This document shows positions 9,301 to 18,300 of a DNA stretch of 24,585 nucleotides, piece after piece. The notes under the pieces were generated by a model. That model saw nothing but the letters and a program-made list of their open reading frames with translations. It had not been told where the DNA came from and searched no databases. The DNA is from Apostichopus californicus (taxonomy: Eukaryota; Echinodermata; Holothuroidea; Aspidochirotida; Stichopodidae). The stretch's first letter is position 1; every line of letters starts with the position of its first letter. The stretch lies in assembly GCA_020650975.1 (NCBI GenBank), contig JAIPMN010000367.1, forward strand, positions 1 through 24,585, in the 5' to 3' direction. Both the position numbers and the translations under genes were made by a program.

Positions 9301-12300
9301 GCCGATATACGCTATAAGCAATTGCCTTTGTGTTTACAAGTATTGTCACTGCCTGTAGATAAACCATCTTTGAGATGACGCTTGCTGCAAGCTCTCTTGG
9401 TAAAGAATTATACAGATGAAGAAAATTAAGGAAATTTGAAAATTAAGACCCCAAGCACAGTCATGATAACTAATTAGAAATTAGTACAAAAACTGACCTA
9501 CGAAATAGAGATCTAAAACATTATAGTAGACAGTGTTAACATGTTTCTGCAGACTGCTGTACCACTGATCATTTCACAAATTTGGTCATTTCACAAAATT
9601 TGTTATACTGAAATTAAAAAAAAATATATACCATTAACCCTTGACTAATTGGAAGAGCACAATTCAGACTTTGCAAGAATGACTGTCTTTACTCGATAGT
9701 TGCCATGGAAACTTAAATAGGCGCAGCACATTCTTCAGATTATGTAACTTAATAATAACACTTGATGTTCAATGATGCGAAGTCTGCACTAAGCCTAGTC
9801 TGAAAGATTACATTTCCAAAACCATTCATGAAGAAAATTCAGACTTCATAATGATATCCATGTCTCTTCCCTTTCGTCCACCTTTATTTGACTGTTTTTC
9901 CATCTGCAAACCAAGCAGAATAAATTTGCAACATACCTTGCCATTTCGCTCGTAAGATCAAGCCTACACATGATGACACATATGCTCCGAGAAGAGAACT
10001 TAGACTTCATAATATTTTACAGCCGTATTGAATTGTTGCCATGGAAACATAAGTAGGATGACAGCCAACTCCTCCAACTAATTAAGTTTAACTTAATAAT
10101 ACCATTGTTAGTCACTGCTCTGCACAGCTTGCAGTAAACCTAGCCTCAAAGGAAAGTATTTTCCTAACCAGTGAAACAACTTGCAAAATGTATAGGCAAT
10201 TGGGTTGCCTTTCATAAATGATTTCATACAGAACTCGCCCGTTTGGTCACAGATTGAGCAACGTTTCCATTAATTAACGGAAATAGCTGTGAATTCTTCT
10301 TTATCGATGTTATAAGCCCATTTAGTCTCCCCCAAAAAGGTAGTAATTAAACTTATCACTTTGATGAAGATACCAATGCTCTCCTAAATCTCACACACAG
10401 TTAGGCTCGGCCTATAGGTACATCTAATGGTATTGTATTAGTGCAGATAGTCGTAATTGATTAATCACCCATAGACGCGATTACACTTTGGAAGTTCGAT
10501 TAAATTCATCGACAAATTGAACATCCAATGGAAACCCTGCTTTAATGATCCGTTGAGGGACCAATGCAACAGATTAACGAGTTACATCATCAACAGACAA
10601 AGCTTAAATATCAACAGCATACAGCCAGTAAGTTTTTAAGTTCTACTGAAAATCTGACCTTAGACTATGGCAGTAGTTGCTAAGCGATAGAAGAGATTTG
10701 TCTGTCAGGTGCAGACACCCGGACAAGCACAGTGATTTCAAGTTTGTGCAGCCTCTTGCCATATCCTGCATGCCATCATCACTAATGTTCTGCAGAAATA
10801 AATGGAGGGAAAAAAACATAGCACCTGATGATATCAAAGTTCCAACAGATCACAGCACATCATTTTATTCTTTTCTTTTTCAAGGATAAATGTCGTCAAT
10901 AAAATGTCATGTCTACTGAATATTTACGGTTGTGATGTGCCCGGCCGGTTCTAAGTGGTTCCTTAATAGATGGAAGACTGATGAAACCCTGCAATGAGTG
11001 GCTGTCTTAAGCTTGTCTACACTTGCGGCTGGTCGCTGATATATTCAGTCGGCAATTCTTTGATGTTTTTATCACAAAGTGACCTTCCACTAAGTTCTTA
11101 CATTCCAATATTCAGGTGACATTCCCCACAATTTGATTGGACGAATCTCTTAGATGTCTCAATTCTGTCACATCAAAGGCCAAATACATATATCATATTT
11201 ATCAGCCTGACTTTGGCCTTTGATGTGACAGATTTGAAGGTTTAAGTTCATGACATATTCGATTGACAGTGGAAGATTCTTGTCAAAGTTGTTATTTTAG
11301 CCTATCAAACGCAGACATACGCCATGATTTTCCATTTCTTCTCCCCTTTCTGGTAATTTTCGGACATTTTTCTAGGACTTTTACACATGACTACATAATA
11401 CGACTACAGACACAACTTGATTGTTAATTGTCATACTGCATCAACCTCTCATAGGTCAGCTGATGCAGCACATTTATAACGGAGCACACAACATTTGTCA
11501 CATTAAAGTAACTACATGACCAAACCAAAATTATTTTTTTTGTCACCTTAACTTTAAGGTTTTACCGGTCAGACGATTAAGCCTGTGTTTATAACCGGGT
11601 CTGTACAGTCAGTCCTATGTAAGAAAGAATCAGCGTGATTAATTGGCATTTAAAAAAAAAAAAAAGGAAAAGGAAAAGAAACGAGATGTCTGTTTATTGC
11701 TTATTGTACTTACCACGCAATTATGTAAATTAAGAGTGGTTAATTTAGGGCTGTGTAAACCTAAATGAAGTAGGCTGTCGTCTGTTATCTGCAGAGAGAA
11801 CATCAATCAAACTTTGCTTAAATCGTTCCCTTTTGTCGTCTACATGTTCTAAATTTTTTTTAGATGTTTTAAACTTTGATATTCTGATTTGCTGTGACTT
11901 CAGTAAATATCTCCACAAGCTTTACTCAATGGCATAACTTGCACACTTGTCATGAAATGCCCTCAAACCCTTTTTTCTTTAATTAATGCATTTCCATGTC
12001 TGCAAAAGTATGAGATAGAAGGACAGATGATTAGTACTCAAGCTGATAAAACAAATGGTTCTTAATGTCTTATGATAGAGGCAGGCAGCAGTAGCCAATT
12101 CTCATCTTATCACTTGTATAATTCATTCACCAGTTGAATCAAGGCAGTATCTACTGGGAATTACAAAGGATAAGACATACACTGATGGATTTTTCCTTGC
12201 CGATTGTGGAAAATCCCGGCTGTTAACAAATTAATTAATTAATTTATAAATCTGCCCTAGATAAGAAAATTATGAGACATTCTCAATGGATCAAAAAGGC

Positions 12301-15300
12301 AGTGCCTCTGACAAAGGCTCTCTCTACTATGAGATATGCAATGAAGATAGTAAAGGGTCAGTCAGTACAAGGAACATTGTTGCTAGGAAACCATTTACCT
12401 TCAGAGTTCATAGTACTCTAAAGATCAAAAATAAAGATTAAAGATATCGTCAATTATCACTAATAAATACTTTATTTGGATAAATATTAACCACGTCACA
12501 TCACTCTTTTCTTTTGACCTAAATCATCCTATTATTCAAAAGGCAGGAATTCAGAAAAAAACAGTAAGATATAAAAGAATTTATGCATGGTCATACACAG
12601 GCTTTAACACTTACGTAGCTTTTCGTGCAAAATCACCAAAATGGTGTGTATCTCTTGCTCGTACTAAGGGCACATTACTCTCACATGAAACAAGTTTAAC
12701 AAGTACACGTGCACATTAGTGACTTGAAATTATTAATGGCCACAGATGATAATCAACAGATCAAACAAAATAATGTATCAAGAAAAATAGATTATCAACT
12801 GTGGAAGAACGGCCATAGTTGCTATTGGTGAAGGTGGCTGTCAGGCACTTCACAGCAGCCCCCCTACCCCACCCCCACAACTACCACAAAACCCCAAAAC
12901 TACCCAAAATAGTCTCAACAAACAGCAGCAGATTGTTGACAGATTCTTAGCAATTTCTCTGACCTTTTTTGGCCAGTCCCAGGCTAAGTGCAGCACTAGG
13001 GGATGGCCATGTTTGCTCTGCCTTAGAACCCCATTACACATGTAACCACTGTTAATGACTAATGTTAATTGGCTAATGTCATGGATTTCAGTATCATGAG
13101 CAGAAAACACACTTCTTCTAAAAATGGCTTTTTTATGTCAAATTTTTATAAATATATTCTTTTCCCCTTTTGCTCTTATCTGATACCACAAGTTTCCAGG
13201 AATTATCCACAGATTCGATTCGGATTAATCACGGTTATCAGTAATCGACATTTGGGCTGTGTCCTGTCTGAATGCCAGCAATTTTCTACTGGTAGACATT
13301 AAGAGCTTCAACACATGGTTAGTTGGTTAACAATCGTCAGTCAAAGATAATCGGCATGATTTCCGTACCTAACATAAGCCCTGTATTACTTGCTTATAAT
13401 CAGCAAATAATATTGGGCTGCTCTCAAAAGTCTGTAGTGATGTGTGTTGTAATTCTAGAAAAGTCCCGACTAATATTCTACGCCCACATTGGGATTCCCT
13501 CAAGTGGAGTGAGTCTTGTGGGGAAGTGCAATATTAAAAGCTAACCTGCTCTTTGAAGCTAAACTGCTTACCATTACGCAGCCTTTACATCGTAGTACTT
13601 TCAGATCTTTGCATCCGCGAGCTAAAGCTTCCACACCGTTATCACTTATCTGGTTGCACCAGGAAATGTTCAGTTGTGCTAACAATGGACAACCATCACT
13701 GTGGAGCAAAAACATTAAGTAAATGTATGGTAAACGTATGGTAAACATACGGTAAATGTAAAATAAACATACGGTAAATGTAAGGTAAACTTAAAGTAAA
13801 CATAAAAATGGATCGAACCGTGAATTTGATTAGATCGCATTTAAAAGAGAAACAAATTTCAAGAAAATTGTCTGTCAATAACAAAGTACACAAGAAATTC
13901 AGTTAAGTAAAGAATACCTTGTGAGTTTTACATACATGTAGTACAGTGACATCAACAATTTGCACTAAATCCTAAAATGGTTACATTAACCTTCTTTTCA
14001 TGTATGCATGTTTACAAATCAAGCATCTATAGTAAGATACCAAAATTGTTCACTTTGCCAAGGACTACACACACCAAAAAATAAAAATATGAGCATTGAG
14101 ACAAAACTATCTATCGTTTATTCATTTTTACTATACAGTTATTTGGATTAGCCTCTTCATTTCAAGATGTTACAAATGCCAACATTTTTGGGTTGTTCTA
14201 ACCCTTCCATTAACTTCCAGACAATCATGAGTGTTTGACTTAAACCAAATAGGCAACTGGATAACTGAGTCCTTGCCGAATTTTAATGAGACCAATCAAC
14301 AGCCACATCGCAAACACAATGTTTTAAGTGTTGAGCACTACTGACCTCGAATGACCAGCAAGGTACTTGCGCTAATACGAACCTATCCATCATGTACCAT
14401 ATTCATCCAAGGTTTACTTTTGTAGTTTATAAGGATTTCAGAATTTGCCCTCTGTTGACCTCAAATGACCTTTGATAGACACCAATTTCAATATCATTAT
14501 CATTCAATATCATTAATTGACCAAGTAGGAAGTACAAACCAAGAATTAAACTTAACTATGCTGAAGTTTATGAGTTGTTATATTTATAGCTTCCAGACTT
14601 TGACCTTCGTTAACCTAAACTACTCTTCGACCTAAACATCAACATGCCACATGTTTGAACGTCATACAAGTTTTACTTCTGGAGTTATTGCATTTACACG
14701 GTTGTCAGACTTTGACCTGTGCTGAAGGTTCACGACCTTTGACCTTCAGAGAAAAGGTTACAGTTGTTGTACTTCAAAAGATGGATACACCTACCGAGTA
14801 TAATCTTTACCCAAGCTTTACCCTTGGAGTGTCTACAAGATTTCTAGACAATGACCTCTGTTGACAATGTTGGCCTCAGACTAGCTACCAAAAAATAACT
14901 CCTTTTTTGATTCCAATTAATATTAGTTCCTTAACAAATTATTCACACATTGGCATTTCATATCTGCAAGCAATATGAATCTCACTCGTGTGTGACGACC
15001 ATGTGCAGAGCATGCCTCGGTACGTACGATCAAACTATTTACTGACTCTAGTTATACTCATGCCTCAGACAGAATGTTTGGGCTACCTGATGGATTTTAG
15101 CGTCTGGTCACTGATGGCTGTGCACGACGCCAAATCTAATATCATTAGTTTCTTGCTGTATTTACTGAGGCTGTTTGCAGTACTGTCCGTGATACTCTTA
15201 CAGTCATCAAGATTCAGCTCTTCTATGTTCTTACAATTCTCAGCGAAGGTTCTAGAACGAAGACAAAAAATAATCATGTACAGATATCAAAGGAGAAACA

Positions 15301-18300
15301 AACCTAACCGTCTTTATTGATCTCTGTGATAGAGGTAATCGTTACAAACAACTTCCCCAAATGGTTAAGAAAATCTTACTCCATTTTGGGAGATATGACA
15401 GATTTAATGTTCTTTCAAACACAAGAACTTCGGACTGGTGAAGTCAAAAATCTGACATCATCGAACCACAAGTGCTTAAATTGTTTTAACATTTTTCTTT
15501 ATTTATTAATCTTTTCTTAATTTTGCACAATGCTGAATTCTAAAATATTGAACCTCTCAACAGGATGGTATTGGTTTCCACGTCAACACTGTTAGTTTTC
15601 TACTTTAAATATATGAAAAGAAGATTTCAGAACCTACCAAAACTATGACATCACAGATTTACAATGACAGCTCCCAGACACAACTTATATAGATTAGGAT
15701 TCTCCCAAACAGAGCTAGATTTCTTTAGCTATTTGGGGGGGGGGGAGCTTTCACAAGGATCCCTGCTATATGAGTGAGTGGGTATGGACCAATACTGGTT
15801 GGCTATCAACTTTCTGTATATATTAATAACATAAATACACTGTGACCCTTTCCACTACATTTTACTCCCATGACTTCCATTCAACATTTCAACAACTAAA
15901 TCAAGACATGGGTAATTTCATCCTGCCACTTGATTTGTGTGGAGTGTAATGAACCATGAAGTATTATAAACAATTGATTTAGACATGTTCAGCACACTCC
16001 TATCTGTATTAGTTATCAGTTAGCTTGCTCTAAACAAGGTTTTCAGGGAATATGCCACCCAAAAAACAAAAACTAGAAGCTTTTCAAGCTATTTTTGAGA
16101 TTATCTTCTTTTTCTTTTATATCTGTTTGCTAAAAGCCAATGCAAGTTGTTTGTGCTTAAGAGTGGTTTTTAAGTAATATAAAATCATAACAGAAAAGAA
16201 AAAGGGATTGTTCATTTATCTATACCAGGGCGTGAAAATGGGCACCTACAACACAAGAATATCAGACTACAGTAAGATAGCGATGCTGTTTGCTTACCGA
16301 GAAGCATACAAATATGTCACTTTCAGATAACATCTTTTGGCATGTAATTTTACTTTATGGAATTAACAAATGCCCCCATGAGGGGACATATGCTTTGCCA
16401 AAAAGCTGTCCCAACTTTAACAACCATAAATAGTTTTCCATTCAATAACAGCATCTTGTTAATAGCAGTAGCCAAACAGGTGCAAAGTCAAACTTTGAAG
16501 GATTAATGTTTAATTCACAGCAAGGGAAAATGGAATTAGCAGGGAAAAAATAGTATCCATAATTTTCTTCACGATTTTGGTAATTCGAGTCAATTTGGCT
16601 CATGTGTTTACAAACATCAAATACAATATTGCCAAGTACTGCTATGAACGATGTATACAGACAGACAGACAGATACCGTAACAGACAGATATACAAACTG
16701 CTCATCTGTTCATCACTATTGCACACAGTGGGAACTACTGTACCACTCACTTTAAGGCATCGTCCGTGACACTTTTACATCCTCTCAGGCTGAGCACTTT
16801 GAGAAAACCACCACACCTCTTTGAGATGTTCGCGACCACCGGACCCTGTAAATTAAACGACGAAAGAAAGAATATTAACGAGAAATAAAAATAAAGACAA
16901 TGACAAAAACTATCTACAAAAGAACCTTAAATAAACACCATTTACACTGTAAAACACTGTGAAACTATAAACTGTTATACCACCAATATTCCATTGCAGC
17001 AAATGCACAGTGAGTCAGCTATTTTTGGTATTTACAGATCGAATCATAGCATTGTGGCGAGGTTACTGATCTCGACTTTTCATAGAACACTACTACTACA
17101 TAGTTCTATATACAGCATGTGCTACTGTATAATGTCCTTGCAATATGTGGCAGTGGGGTAATTCTGTATAAATCCATTATGTGGTACCACACTAATATAT
17201 TCCCTGAGTCCTATGCTCTGACACATGTACAATATACTGCCTGCTAATAGTCAACAAGATGTTATGTGCTTATATTTATGGGAGGAAAGAAAGAACATGC
17301 CATACACACTGCTTGGAGCCATCCATTGATACTATGAAGTACATAATGGTAATTTTATTAATGTATACCCAGTGTAGTCTCTGTGTGGAGTCATGTGGTC
17401 TTATTTGCTGTATGGAGAAATTTCCCAATGTCAACATGTCTTAAGAATTATCTTTTCTTTTCTTTTGGTTTTGATGATAGATGAAACAAACTTGTTAGTA
17501 AGGGGATACTGACAGAAGGAATGATCAACACACACACACACACACTAAGATAAACAATTCTACACTGGCTACCTCTCCCAAGAACTTGAATCCAAGAGTA
17601 AACATCCAGATTTGCTCCTTTCGAAAGTGCAGGTAATAACTCATCATTCCACATTTTCGTTTTCAAACTGACCAATTTATACATCTTGCTTTATCATAAA
17701 ATGCTTCATTTCTGTTTACAAAACAAACTATACATCTTTTCACATTTTGCAGAAATTCGCACATATTGTGAAAGCCTTTTGTAATGAAATATCAAGCAAG
17801 AGTTTAATGACTGGGGAATACATCTTACATCACAGTCAGATTTCCTTGTGCAGTTAATTAATTGGACAAGGCCAAATGATCCCTGGAATGAATGTTAATA
17901 CAATTGAAAACAGATTACGGTCATGGGATAATCTAACAGTAATATTCTGACATGTCATATTCATGAGGGTATATAGGTCAGCATGACAGGAGAAGAAGAA
18001 ATTGAAACAAGGATAAAACCGCCATACCTCGATATCTGTTTGAAAATCAAATAAATTAACCCTCTGCCAGTTACTGCCGTCCAAGGCTAGCACATTCCAT
18101 GTCTGAAATAACAAATAATACATCAAAGTTTCATCATATATATATATCCTTTCATCAGGTTGAAGGTGAACATGTCAAATACTTCACGCTTGTAAAAATA
18201 GTTCTTTCACATATGAAATTCCTGTTTCTACTATGTTTCACACATGATAGCATATATGTAAGGATGTATACATAGATGGTCCATTTACACTAGTACTGGG

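Larger units (their letters stand above)
8565..10658 (-). other. FBXL20 intron (2.1 kb), mostly repeats
   Basis: Contains dispersed repeat copy 2 (8935-9025), the large inverted repeat (9050-10445) and internal direct repeats carrying GTTGCCATGGAAAC. No coding sequence was recognised. Confidence 0.85.
13699..15086 (-). other. FBXL20 intron (1.4 kb)
   Basis: Holds the 11-bp array at 13720-13807 next to its acceptor and the AGGTCA-rich degenerate array at 14340-14885. No coding sequence was recognised. Confidence 0.85.
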
